Shown here one piece after another: positions 1 to 10,269 of a stretch of DNA of 64,000 nt. Under the pieces are notes generated by a model. That model had not been told where the DNA came from, did no database searches, and worked only from the letters and a program-made list of their open reading frames with translations. Origin of the DNA: Eucommia ulmoides (lineage: Eukaryota > Streptophyta > Magnoliopsida > Garryales > Eucommiaceae); assembly GCA_016647705.1 (NCBI GenBank), contig CM028340.1, forward strand, positions 8,743,001 to 8,807,000. The letters run 5' to 3'. Numbering within the stretch: position 1 is the stretch's first letter; every line of letters starts with the position of its first letter. The translations under genes were made by a program, and so were the position numbers.

Positions 1-270
1 TTCTTTTTTTCGTGATTCTCTCAATCTCTACTCAACTCAAACCTGTAAAAAAAAGAACATTGGCAAAAAAAAATTCTCATACTTAATATGGCGTGGAAGA
101 AACGTTGCAATGGAGGGAAGGATGTCGATTGAGAGAGAGGAACAAATTGGTGAGAAGATTGATTTAACATCCAATTAACACACCACACATATATAACATT
201 CGACATAAAAACATATCTAAATGAAACATATATCAATGAACTTAAACCCTAATAAAGTGAGAAGATTATA
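1..270. other. AT-rich DNA, no gene seen
   Basis: Open frames here are short and low in complexity. I see no recognisable protein, RNA gene or repeat boundary. Confidence 0.5.
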
Positions 271-622
271 TACACTCAGATAATCAATAAGTCAAAAAGA
301 ATTGCTAGATCAGAATTTACAATTAAATTCATAAAATTCATAGTAAAACTAAGATTGGTAGGATAATTTAGAGATCAGTCTTCACGAACTGATCATTCTT
401 ATAATTTCGAGCCGAAAAGGAAAGAAAAATCAAGGCAAACAAACAGTTACACTAAGATAATCAATAAATCAAAAAGAATTGCTAGATCAGAATTTACAAT
501 AATATTAATAAAATTCACAGTAAAACTAAGATTGGTAGGATAATTTAGAGATCAGTCTTCACAAACTAATCATTCTTATAATTTCGAGCCAAAAGGGAAA
601 GGAAAATCAAGGCAAACAAACC
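271..622. repeat. Direct tandem duplication, about 178-bp period
   Basis: The stretch beginning TACACTCAGATAATCAAT at 271 recurs as TACACTAAGATAATCAAT at 449. Both copies run to a shared AAATCAAGGCAAACAAAC end, near 444 and 622. They differ by scattered substitutions and small indels, so the duplication is not recent. No coding content is apparent. Confidence 0.85.
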
Positions 623-628
623 GCAAGG

Positions 629-654
629 CTCTCTCTCTCTCTCTCTATATATAT
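629..654. repeat. (CT)n(TA)n microsatellite
   Basis: A run of CT dinucleotides passes directly into TA dinucleotides. Confidence 0.9.
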
Positions 655-1189
655 GGAATCCGCATTGATCCATACCAGAGATAGAGCACATATACCAGAA
701 AATAAACATGGACGCTTCAATCTGCCAAATCAACATCAGATATGGAGAAATAGAACTCAGATCTGGATAAAGACATGGCCAAATCTGAAATTGGAATAAA
801 ATATTTTAAAAATGTAATTGTTAATTGAAATTCAAAGAAAGAGAGTGAATAAGTACCAGATTTGTTGTTCGTCGACATTAGGGTTCATGACAGCTGTTTG
901 GCATCGATCTTTCAAGGCATTAGGGTTCATCATTGGCAACAACGGTAGGGTCTGTTCAGTGTTAGATTGTAAACTTTGACTGCAGTGGTGGACACAGATC
1001 CATCAACAACTTGTCTAGGAGACCAGGTGAGTTTCTGAATGGCAGATTGATCATTTGAAGAAAAAGGTTCAACATGACAATCAGGAAGAGAAACAACTTA
1101 CTGGCCTCTGACGGGAATAACTGAATTACCTGTCTGATTGTCAGGCTGAGAAGAAGAGGGCTCATAAAGATTCAATAGAATAGGAATTG
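655..1189. other. Noncoding stretch, no gene seen
   Basis: No protein family is recognisable. The phrase TTAGGGTTCAT occurs twice near 880-930, a small direct repeat of unknown meaning. Confidence 0.4.
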
Positions 1190-2700
1190 AAGGAGCAGGA
1201 TCAAAATTCGGAGAAAGATGATTGACAGGGCCAATCTAAGCAATCTTTTATGAGAAGGAGGAGCGAGGTATGATTGAAGGAGGAGAGGTACTATTGTTAG
1301 AAATTGGATTCACTTTAAGAGATTGAGAAGAAGTGAGGGATTTAGCCAAAGTATGATCATGAATTGAAGCACGGGGGATTAGAGAGATTTTGTCCTCGGG
1401 GGTAGGTAAATAAGAAGTTTTGGCTTTGGAGCGGTAGACCTCAAGGTTTGGATTTAGGAATAAAGGAAATTTTGAAATTAGGATCATTAAAGTTTGAGAC
1501 CTCTGAATATTCCTCAATGAACCATTTCAAACATTGATTTGGAATTTCTTTAGAATATTGACATGGAAGAATTTTAACAGAATTAGAAATCGGACCCTTA
1601 GGATTAGCCTGTTTTTGGATTTGGTTCATGCTCTGTTTTCTTGTCATAGGAACAGAGACTAAACTATCCTTGGAAGCATGAGCATAAGGGTTGTTTAATT
1701 ACCTTACAATCCTGCTCTTAATGTTCTTGTTTCAGACACTGATTGCAATAGTATGGGGAAGATTCGTAAGTAATTGCCAGAACCCATGAACACCATTACC
1801 AATCCAGATGCTTTTTGGCAGAGATCGACGAAGATCAACTTCTACACAGATTCTGGTAATTCTTGGTTCCGAAAGATTGGCAGTAACAACATCAATCTTG
1901 AGAGGGGCGCAAATAGCACAAGCTAATGAGAATAAAGCCCTATTGCGATGGAGGTCTATTGGCAACAATTCAAATTGCACCCATAATGGAGCCAATAGGG
2001 ATTCAACATTAGATTGAAAATCTGGCGACTATTTGAACATTCACATGGGAAAATGGAGTACAGACCAATGATCACGCGTCCATAGCCTTTAGAAGTCTTC
2101 TTCATAGTTAAATTGAATGAGCAGATGCTTTTGATCCAAGAATCTGCGCAAATAATTGTAATTTTGATATCTAAAACTATTTTCTTCCCAAATTTGCAAT
2201 TTTGATATCTAAAACTATTTTCTTCTCAAATTTGGGAGGAAAAAACTTATCTCCAAATTTGTGTTTTATTCTTCTTATTTTCATTCCCCTTCTATTTTAC
2301 TTCCATACCAAACATAATTTTTTTTTTCATTTTCCCTTCTATTTTCTATTTCTCTTCCATTTTCCATCCATATTAAACAGCAGAGCATGAAATCATAAAG
2401 ATGTCTACCATGAGAAAATTTAAAAGAAGAGGAACGTTTCGAAATTTAATCAACAGAGAAAAAGATGGCCGACTCACCTTTGAAAGATTGCACAGTTTTC
2501 TTGGCCAGAATAGGGTTTGGTTTAGGAAGTAAACTGGCAAAAGATTTGGTGGCAAAACAAACCTTAGGAACATCTGAATTATAAGCAGGAGGATGAATGG
2601 AAGAGCAAGGAGAAGGAGTAGGACCAGGCTGCACCGGAGCTTGAGGCTGATTGCCGACATTTCAGGTAGAGGAGAACAGAAAAACAAAAAAATCAGGATC
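1190..2700 (-). pseudogene. LINE ORF1-like pseudogene (DUF4283 plus CCHC knuckle)
   Basis: Reading the minus strand from about 2640 down, one frame gives PKVCFATKSFASLLPKPNP, which resembles the start of plant L1-type ORF1 nucleic-acid-binding proteins. Around 2100-1760 the frame continues with a DUF4283-like core (PLWVQFELLPIDLHRNRALF, then ITRICVEVDLRRSLPKSIWI). A zinc knuckle of CX2CX4HX4C form (CNQCLKQEH-stop-EQDC) follows near 1710-1755. An in-frame stop falls inside the knuckle and the frame shifts several times, so it cannot encode the full protein. In the family, ORF1 binds element RNA. No endonuclease or reverse transcriptase ORF2 lies beside it. It resembles the plus-strand ORF1 at 41970-43280 in domain order but is clearly diverged from it. 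Confidence 0.75.
2140..2380. other. Probable small insertion splitting the LINE ORF1 relic
   Basis: A pyrimidine-rich segment separates the N-terminal and central parts of the ORF1 relic. It begins with two 36-bp direct copies (2161-2196 and 2199-2234) of ATTTTGATATCTAAAACT plus following bases. I could not define terminal repeats or a target duplication, so its class is unknown. Confidence 0.4.
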
Positions 2701-4059
2701 TTGGAAATCTTGGAGCCAAAACGGGAAGAAGAGCAAAAAATAATGCGCATGCATTGTTGACACCAAAACTATGTCGAAGGTTTAAAAACGACTAACTTAT
2801 ATCAGTGGAATAATTTAGGGTCACTTACCACCACCTCCCAATTTAGTGTGGAAACTACTAAATAAATCCAATTGTTTTTTTTTTTTTTTTACACTCATTA
2901 CTCTAACTGGCATTTTGTGGACTAATTTGTCCCTATTAATGAATCGTTACTTTTCATACATGTTGTCACCTTTAAAAACGCAGAAAAAGTAGTAATAAAC
3001 TACCAACGAAATTGAAAACGAAATTTACAATTTATCTCAATTGTGATTGTTGTTTAATGATTTTTTTACACTGCAATGTTGTATAATCAAGATCTTCAAA
3101 ATGAGATTTTTTTTTTTGAGTTTTGGATTAGGATGCATGTGAATGTTATATATAACATTATAGTTATTTTGTTAAATATAACTATAATGCGATAAAAATA
3201 ACGCCAAATAATGTTGAATATAACATTCAATGCAATAGAAATAACGCTAATTAATGTTGATAATAACACAAATTATATGAATGTAAATATAACATGACTT
3301 ACTGATAAATGTAATTTGAATGTTGAATATATATAATACTCAAACTGAAAATTTTGAAAGTACCATATCGAATGTAAATTGAATATACGAATTTGAAACT
3401 AATGAAAAAAATAGTGAATGTGATATCATTTTGAAAATTTTATTCAGACGAATCTGAATATATAATTAGATCGTGAAAAAAATATATACAACAATAATTA
3501 TTTTGATTCTAATAAAATGATTTTGTTGTGAAACGATTAAATATGAAAAATTCAAATCCCGTGAATCTTGCAAGGGTAAATTTGTCATGTAATTTCCATA
3601 TATTTTTAAATTTGGGATTGGGCGGTTCGAAAAATCTATATATTGATTGTTTGGTTTATTTTCAAATAATTGGAATCAATTGATAATTTTATACTTAAAT
3701 TGGATCACCCGGTAATTTTCTCAATAATTTATAGATGTCGGATCTTTTGTTAGGATAAGTTATATATTTTCTCTATTTTTTAATTTGTTTAAATTATTTG
3801 GATGATCAATTTCATTTTTTGGCAATCTATTTAGCATGTTATTTCAACATAAATTGCGAATTTAAATTTTGAGTTTCAATATAGATAAATTTGGCCTTTT
3901 TTTGACAATTGTTGAAGATATGATTGGTAAAGATGATGTCATTTGTAGTCGAAGAATTTAACTTGAACTCTAACTACACTAACCTATTTAAGATTTTATG
4001 CGTACCGAAGTACATCAAGATGGAAACCAATGAAAAAAAAAAGTAATTATTTAAAAAAT
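2701..4059. other. AT-rich intergenic DNA
   Basis: No gene is supported. The stretch contains poly-T runs and repeated AATGTT/AACATT words around 3140-3300, including a perfect palindrome and a hairpin listed separately. Confidence 0.5.
3142..3189. repeat. AT-rich palindrome and adjoining hairpin
   Basis: AATGTTATATATAACATT (3142-3159) is a perfect palindrome. Overlapping it, CATTATAGTTAT (3156-3167) pairs with ATAACTATAATG (3178-3189) around a 10-base loop. It could be a MITE remnant or chance in AT-rich DNA. Confidence 0.6.
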
Positions 4060-4391
4060 CTAAAGTAGAAAAATATGTAGTGGTGATTTGCCGTTGGCAG
4101 CTTCAGGGTGTTGTTGGTAATTACCATTGGAATTGGATTTCTTCATGTACTCTTTGTAAACAAATTGGGGTACCATGATCACCAAAATCAAGCCTATTGA
4201 GTAGGGATGGTCATGGGCCCGGGGCCTGCCCAGCCTGAACGGCCCGCTCCTATTTTTTTAAGGTTTGGACTTAGGATTTGAGCCCACGGGCAGGACCTAG
4301 GCCTAAGTATTAGGGCCCCGATTAAAATTAGGGCTGGGCTTAAGTAAGGCCCAAAAATTTTAGGCCCAACCCTGCCCGAAGAATATTTAAA

Positions 4392-4424
<33 letters not shown>

Positions 4425-4802
4425 AACATTACAATACAATTCTAATATTTGGAATATTGGTTTTTTTTAGAAATTGTAATTTTAATATTTCTTATTGGTT
4501 TGGTTTATTTGAAATATTTGTTTTGCCTTTATAAATTATAATTTTAATATTTTTTTATTAGTTTGGTGTTAATTTTTTGTATTTATTTTTGAAATTTAAA
4601 AAAAAAAAAAAAAAATAGAACCAGGGACCTGTGGGCCAGACTTTGGGCTTAGATTTTTCTTATAGAGCCAGGTTAAGGCCCGATCACCGGGCTAGAGCTC
4701 AATATTTTTTTGTAATATATTAGTCTAAGCCCGGCCCATGAGCATCCCTACTATTGAGAGTGATCGAATGAACTCCACTTTCATATTAACCACAATCTCC
4801 AT
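4060..4802 (-). pseudogene. Small membrane-protein gene copy split by a hAT element
   Basis: The minus-strand start ATG is at 4800-4802 and the first codons give MEIVVNMKVEFIRSLSIG. This nearly matches the intact small gene at 26997-27260 (MEIVVNMKVEFIGSLSIG). A hAT element (4202-4750) interrupts the frame at about codon 17. Beyond it the same frame resumes (LILVIMVPQFVYKEYMKK) and ends at a TAG at 4060-4062, about 60 codons in total. The N-terminus would form one transmembrane helix, and the tail is shorter and different from that of the paralogue. Function is unknown. Apart from the insertion I see no stop or frameshift, so the hAT insertion may be the main disabling event. Confidence 0.8.
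4202..4750. mobile_element. Non-autonomous hAT element, 549 bp
   Basis: The ends are near-perfect terminal inverted repeats: TAGGGATGGTCATGGGCC at the left, and the reverse complement of TAGGGATGCTCATGGGCC at the right. The element is flanked by perfect 8-bp direct repeats CTATTGAG (4194-4201 and 4751-4758), the target duplication length of the hAT superfamily. There is no transposase reading frame, so it must have been moved by an autonomous relative. It sits inside the small membrane-protein gene copy. Confidence 0.93.
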
Positions 4803-4931
4803 CTCCTAATATTACCCAATAAAGACTTCGGTATCATGAGGGTGGGATTAGCGGTAGTGTTAACGTTTTCAATATTTGTTTTGATGTAATATTTTTAAAG
4901 TACTATGATTTTTTTTTTATTATTTATATTC

Positions 4932-5500
4932 ATTGAGAAATTATCATTGACAACCTCTCAAATTTGAGTTGATCGTATGATATCGTAATTTCAATTTCAA
5001 TTTTACCCCTACAATATAAAATTCATTTGTAAAGTTACTTAATTACCCTTGTTTATTTATTGATTTTGACCTTGACATTGACTTTTTTTTTTTTTTCTTT
5101 TCTCCCTCTTTTTCATCCTTCTACCACCATTTTCTCTGGCTATTTCTATCGCCGGTGACCATTTTTTTCTTCTTCTCTTCTCCTCGTCCTCTCAATCTCT
5201 CTTCTCCTCGGCGAGGAGAAGAGAGATTGAGAGGAGGAGGAGGAGTAGAAGATGAAGAAGAGAAGAGAAGAAGAAGGAGAAGGCGGCAGTGGAGGAGGAG
5301 GTGTGGTGGTGGGGGTAATGGTGAAAATTTTTATATAGGTTTGAGAGAGAGAGAGACAAGAGAGAGGATAGAGAGAAAAGAAAAGAAATTATTGACAAGG
5401 GTAAAATGTTAATTGCCTTAATTTTATTGTTTTAGATTTTTTTAAGGTAAGGGCAAAAAAGTAATTGCATGTGGGTTTGATGGGTAATTTCTCTATATTT
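4932..5500. mobile_element. Foldback/MULE-type non-autonomous element (tentative)
   Basis: The outer ends read GAGAAATTATC on the left and, reversed, GAGAAATTACC on the right. Inward, TTACCCTTGT (5044-5053) pairs with ACAAGGGTAA (5394-5403). The centre is a near-perfect palindrome and the right half is very purine-rich. Candidate 9-bp flanks ATTTATATT and ATTTATAAC match imperfectly, which would suit a MULE-type duplication. The apparent Arg/Glu-rich and Ser/Leu-rich reading frames are by-products of the GA/CT skew. Confidence 0.55.
5188..5234. repeat. Perfect 23-bp-arm palindrome
   Basis: The arm CCTCTCAATCTCTCTTCTCC plus TCG (5188-5210) is followed by one G and then by its exact reverse complement (5212-5234). 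The arms can be extended imperfectly on both sides. It would form a stable hairpin in single-stranded form. Confidence 0.95.
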
Positions 5501-5610
5501 ATAACATTTTGAAATTTACTCTTTCATACCAATAAATTTTTTCAAATATCATAAAACATTTTTTTTTTTTTTTAAATTGTAACTAATTAGTGATATTTAT
5601 TATACACTAG

Positions 5611-5753
5611 AGTGTGTTTGAGTGAGGTATTTGAACAAGATATTTCCTTTCATGAAGGGAGTCGTAATTTTTTATTAATTTTTTTTTTTTTTTAAAATAC
5701 AAATTCTTTCTCAAAATGAAATATATTCTTCAAATAGCTTACTCAAACACGCC
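5611..5753. mobile_element. Short MITE, about 143 bp
   Basis: AGTGTGTTTGAGTGAGGTAT and 16 further bases (5611-5646) pair imperfectly with 5718-5753, whose reverse complement begins GGCGTGTTTGAGTAAGCTAT. Between them lies a poly-T core. Size and structure fit a MITE. The target duplication is not clear, so the superfamily is not assigned. Confidence 0.7.
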
Positions 5754-6348
5754 ATAAAATAATTGTTTACTATTTTTTTTTTGACAGAAAAGTTTATAAT
5801 GACTTACCTCCAAAAGTATGTGTACAGAATCATGTTGATTATATATCATAATCACAATAATACAGAATTAATTAATAATTGTAAACATACATGAATTATA
5901 GGACACAACAATAAAGAATAGTAATAAAAAACGTACTTGTCTCGGCCATCGCAGGAGATTGAACTGTCGCAACGGATTACACACTAGGTCTTTCTCCTTA
6001 TGATCTAGATTATTGTGGTGGCGACTTCCAATGGGAAAAAACTCTTAAGCTAGATTAGGGAGAAGACCTAATTATATAGTTTCTCGTTAGGCCTTCCCAT
6101 AACAGACTTCAACGGAACTCTAAATCTACACTTGCCACTTAACTGAATTTTTACATAAAAGACGCCACAACCCAAATTAAAATTTGATCACTGATTATTT
6201 GGGCTGCTTAAATAATAAACTATCCATTAACCTATTTTTATAAAACAATTAATTCAATTAATGTTCCCATGAAAATATTCTAACAAATCAAAATTAGAAA
6301 AGTAGACTTTGGATAGTGAAATTTGAGAATGCGGTTTCAACGATGTAC
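5754..6348. other. Noncoding stretch, possibly intronic
   Basis: No protein is recognisable. If the exon at 6349-6685 belongs to a gene, this side would hold its next intron and exon, but I could not identify a following exon. Confidence 0.35.
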
Positions 6349-6685
6349 CTGTAAGTTCATGAACAAGCTCCGCAATACGACCTCCCAACTGTAATCCGGC
6401 GACATCACAGCCGCCGCCAACAACAAACGGTTCCCTTAAGAGCCCAACTCCCCGGGTCCACATGGATATGGCTATTGACGACAATGCTCTGTTTATTTGA
6501 ACTTCATAAAACCTTGTGTTCGGACCCAAAAATTGAAATTCAGATAATGCCAATAATTTTTCAAGAAATGTTATAGAAGAATGATTGTTTTTTCTTTCTT
6601 TCTTGCCTTTGACACCCCTGTGACCTCTCCCATCTTGTTCTTCTTCCCCATCACCATCCGAAGGCTGAATTTCAATGCTCCAAAC
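6349..6685 (-). CDS. Orphan coding exon or gene fragment of unknown family
   Basis: A minus-strand frame of about 110 codons is open from 6685. It includes an acidic then basic stretch (DGEEEQDGRGHRGVKGKKER) and then an ordered-looking part (FLEKLLALSEFQFLGPNTRF, later VGLLREPFVVGGGCDVAG). It ends at ACAG followed by GTACAT, a good plant donor site at 6348. Amino-acid composition looks like a real protein rather than a random frame. I do not recognise the family and found no partner exon, so it may be a gene fragment. A stop lies just upstream (6686-6688), so its 5' edge is either a splice acceptor or a truncation. Confidence 0.45.
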
Positions 6686-7325
6686 TCAAGATGTTGAATT
6701 CAGGGGATTAAGATTAAATTTTGAAAATTGAAATTCTATTAGAACCGACAAATAAAAAAAGGGTAAACAATATTACACCCTTTGTCATTTACGTGAATTA
6801 TACTTACCCTCCTGTGCTATATTCATAAGCACGTAATTTCTTTATACTTATTGACACGCCCCAATTTTTCAAATTTAAAGTAATATGAAATAGTAAGAAC
6901 ATAAAGAGAAAAGATTTTTTAAAGCGTCGATTTTCTAAAAAAAGTACTTAGGCTATTTAAAAATAGGGTTTTTGCTCCAAAGGTCTCATTTCTTAGTTAG
7001 ACAACTTTTTGAGTTCTAGGTGGCATGTAGTATTGTCAAAAATCTCATTTTGAGTTTTTTGACTTGAAAAGTCTCATGCTTAGCTAACAATACACTTTTC
7101 ATACCATTTTTGCCCTTACAATTATATATAGGGAAATAAGAAGTGACAGCTATATATACACAACAACTATATACACACAACAGCTATATCGTTTCAATCA
7201 GCTCTCTAAGAAAGCGATCAATGTCAAAGATATGATCAAAATTTTCGCGGTAAAATGTAAGTTGATTTTCGAATTTCGAAATCCCCTTTTTGCCCTTTTT
7301 ATGTATATAATTGGAGGGTTGATTT
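6686..7325. other. Noncoding stretch with the likely left edge of the MULE unit
   Basis: No coding evidence. TTGACACGCCCC near 6855 resembles a gypsy LTR start but no matching end is seen. The tetranucleotide-like stretch at 7150-7190 (TATATACACAACA) is low in complexity. Confidence 0.4.
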
Positions 7326-7735
7326 GGCAGAAATGTATTGTTTGATTGGCTGAGTAATTTTTGACTTCGGATTGCCGCTACAACTTCGGATTCTATTGGT
7401 GAGTGCTCGTTTTGTTTCTGTTATTCGTTTCTACTGGTAAGTGTTCGGATTCCACATTTCTTTGTTTTTGCTATTTGTTTCTATTTTTTGCGCCACATTT
7501 CAACTGTAGTTTATACATGGGGTTTTGTTTTGCAGAAATGTATTCTTTGATTGGCTGAGTAATTTTCGACTTCGGATTGCCGCTATGACTTCGGATTCTA
7601 CTGGTGAGTGCTCGTTTTGTTTCTGTTATTCGTTTCTACTAGTGAATGTTCGGATTCCACATTTCTTTATTTTTGTTATTCGTTTCTATTTTTCGCTCCA
7701 CATTTTATTTGTAGTTTATGCATGGGGTTCTACTG
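7326..7735. repeat. Direct tandem duplication, 205-bp period
   Basis: AGAAATGTATTGTTTGATTG at 7330 recurs as AGAAATGTATTCTTTGATTG at 7535, and both are followed by matching text through TAGTTTATACATGGGG and TAGTTTATGCATGGGG. It lies just upstream of the transposase and could be a duplicated leader. Confidence 0.85.
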
Positions 7736-8373
7736 AATATATGTTGTTCATTTATTTCTGTTTTGTTTATGTTATTCGTTTCTACTGCATACATGCTGTT
7801 CAGTAGATATCTACTGAAATTAGTAGATATCTACAGAAAAATACACATATTTAATGATATGTACTGCATCTTTAGTGGATATCCACTTGAAAATACACAG
7901 ATGTGCTGCATTCATGCTGTTTAGTAGATATCTACTGAAAATACATGTGTAATGGAACTCTATGTGAAAATATACATGTTTACTGATATGTGCTGTATCT
8001 TTAGTGGATATCCACTAAGGATGTGTCTCAATAGATATCTACTTACATTTCGAATTATGCTGTTTGTATACAAATACATTTTTTTGAATAGTGTTTATAC
8101 TGAATATAATATTATGTTTTTATTTTATGACTTCGCAGTTTTGTTTTTGATAATGGGAGGATTAATCATGGTTTGTACGTACGGTGAGGAAACATGTTTG
8201 ATAAAAATTGATGATGAAAGATATATATATATATATATGATGTGTTAGTTGACAAGTTGATTGAGCAATGAAATATGTCGCAACGTAACTCATTGCACAT
8301 ATCATATTCAATTGTGGGACACTCAAACTGTATTTTGAATTATCAAAAAGACTTTTAAGCTTTATTAGAGTTA

Positions 8374-9897
8374 GTGAAGTTGTTAAATTTGGGATACTTG
8401 AACGTTGTTGTGAAAAAGATTGTCAATGAAAGTTGTAGAGACGGGAGAGAAGATGATGAGAGACGTCACACCCCCGCACATGATAAAGTGATAGATTTTC
8501 TTGGGTTTTATTGTGTCAACCATGCGACAAATCACTGTTCTAAGTTGTGGTCCACCCTTATTAGAGAGGTGGGTCAACAATTTGATGGGGGAGCAGATCA
8601 ATTTCGTAGTGATCTACTCAAGTATTCAATTGAGGTTGGGTTCATTTCGATTATTTAAAGAATGACAGTGTTCGAGTCACTGCTGCATGCTGTCATAGGG
8701 ATTTGACTTCCTGTAAGTGGAATGTCCATGCTAGAGCTGACACTGTTATTGGGATTTTTGTAATTAGAAAGTTGGATAACGTACATACTTGTGGTGCGTC
8801 ATTTCGGTCATGCAAAAATGAAAGGATGAGTTCTGATGTCATTGCAAGTGAGTCGACAGTTGAGATTCGTGGAAATCCACTAAAACGTCTTGTTGATGTT
8901 GTTTCTGATTTCAAGAACACTTATGGATTAGAGATAACATACAATCATGCATGGATAGGGGTAGAGAAGGCTCATAATTTATTATATGGTGATTATATAG
9001 CATCATACGACTTATTGAGGTGGTATATTAGTGTTTGCCAGTCGACAAACCCAGGCAGCTACTTTTGTTTGGAGTATGACCAGGAGTTTGGTCATTTTAA
9101 GAGAATTTTTGTGTCCTTTAATGCGTGCATTGAAGGCTTCAAGTTTTGTCGGCCTATGTTGTTTATGGACGGAACATTCCTTAAGAGTTGGTATAAGGGA
9201 ACATTGCTTGCTGCGTCTACGAAGGACAGGAATGAAGGTTATATTATGTTTTATTTTTCTGTTGGAACTTTTGTTTCTGTTTTTAATGATGTTTATTGTG
9301 TTTTCAGCTTGAATGTTTTCTGATTTTTACATGTTCAGGAATGTTTCCATTGGCTTTTGCTATTGTCAATGCAGAGAATGATGACAATTAGATATGGTTT
9401 GCACAACAATTGTCGATTATTGTTTCTCATGGACCACATATCGAGTATAAGACTTCTTTCGATTAAGATGTCTGGTGTCATTTGCCCATTTTGGGATAAG
9501 AAGCTATTAGAATATGTTAAGAGCGGTAGGACGTGGGCTTATGCGCTAAAAGGAAATTTGAAATGCATTGCCACCCATCAGTGTCAGTGGATATTGTTAA
9601 TCGTATTTGTTCATGTTTCCAATGGCAATTGAAAGGTTTCCCGTGTGCACAGGCATTTCTTCAGTGTTGATTTGTATCGTAGAACGTATTTGGAGGGTAT
9701 TTTGTCTGTCCCTACCCTTGGAAGACCAATTTATGACAGCGCAACAGCTATTGTGTTACTATCGCAAACATGCCGACTAGCTGGGCGTCCAAAAAATAAG
9801 CGGATTGCATCAAAAGGGGAAAAATAAGGAAAATTCGGTGTAGTCAGTGCAAGCAATATGCGAACCACAATCGGAAGATGTGCAAGGCTGCAATTTG
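8374..9897 (+). pseudogene. MURA (Mutator-like) transposase pseudogene
   Basis: Around 8470-8660 a frame contains VGQQFDGGADQFRS, then shifts by one and continues as KNDSVRVTAACCHRD, a MuDR-type N-terminal domain. From 8703 it runs into the MULE catalytic domain with FMDGTFLKSWYKGTLLA, where the Asp of MDGTFLK is the expected first catalytic acid. A GT-AG intron fits at 9238-9338 and joins to MFPLAFAIVNAENDD, followed by an in-frame stop. The middle of the catalytic domain is missing. A SWIM-type zinc finger remains (CSCFQWQLKGFPCAQA, last His replaced by Gln), then GRPKNKRIASKG and a CCHC knuckle RCSQCKQYANHNRKMC in a shifted frame. The protein would excise and insert MULE DNA; this copy is inactive. 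Confidence 0.88.
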
Positions 9898-10269
9898 AAG
9901 AACAGGTTGCACACTGTATATTTTTTCAGATTTTTGCAATGTATATTTTTGCATGGCTGTATATTTTTGTAAGGCTGCAATGTATATTTTTGCAAGGCTG
10001 TATATTTTTGCAAGGCTGCAATGTATATTTTTGCAAAGCTGTATATTTTTTGTCTAGATATCCAACAACGATGTGTATTTTTTCAGTAGATGTGTACAAG
10101 AATTTTAATATATGTTATTGTATACATGGTATATATGATGAAGATGCATTTTTTCAATAGATATCTACTGAAATTTTAATATATGCTATTTTTCATGATA
10201 TATATTGGCAAGAAATTTTGAAATATGCTGTTTTATGTACCAAATCATTATGTTCAGAAGATATCTACT

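Noticed and set aside
2373..2750. A 125-codon Leu/Phe-rich minus-strand frame resembling a membrane protein
   Set aside because: The neighbouring frame carries LINE ORF1 text over the same bases, so the hydrophobic frame is its out-of-frame shadow.
5155..5412. Arg/Glu/Gly-rich reading frame
   Set aside because: It is a translation of the purine-rich arm of a foldback element and has no family resemblance.
6850..6900. TTGACACGCCCC as an LTR start
   Set aside because: No matching LTR end, target duplication or related copy in the window.
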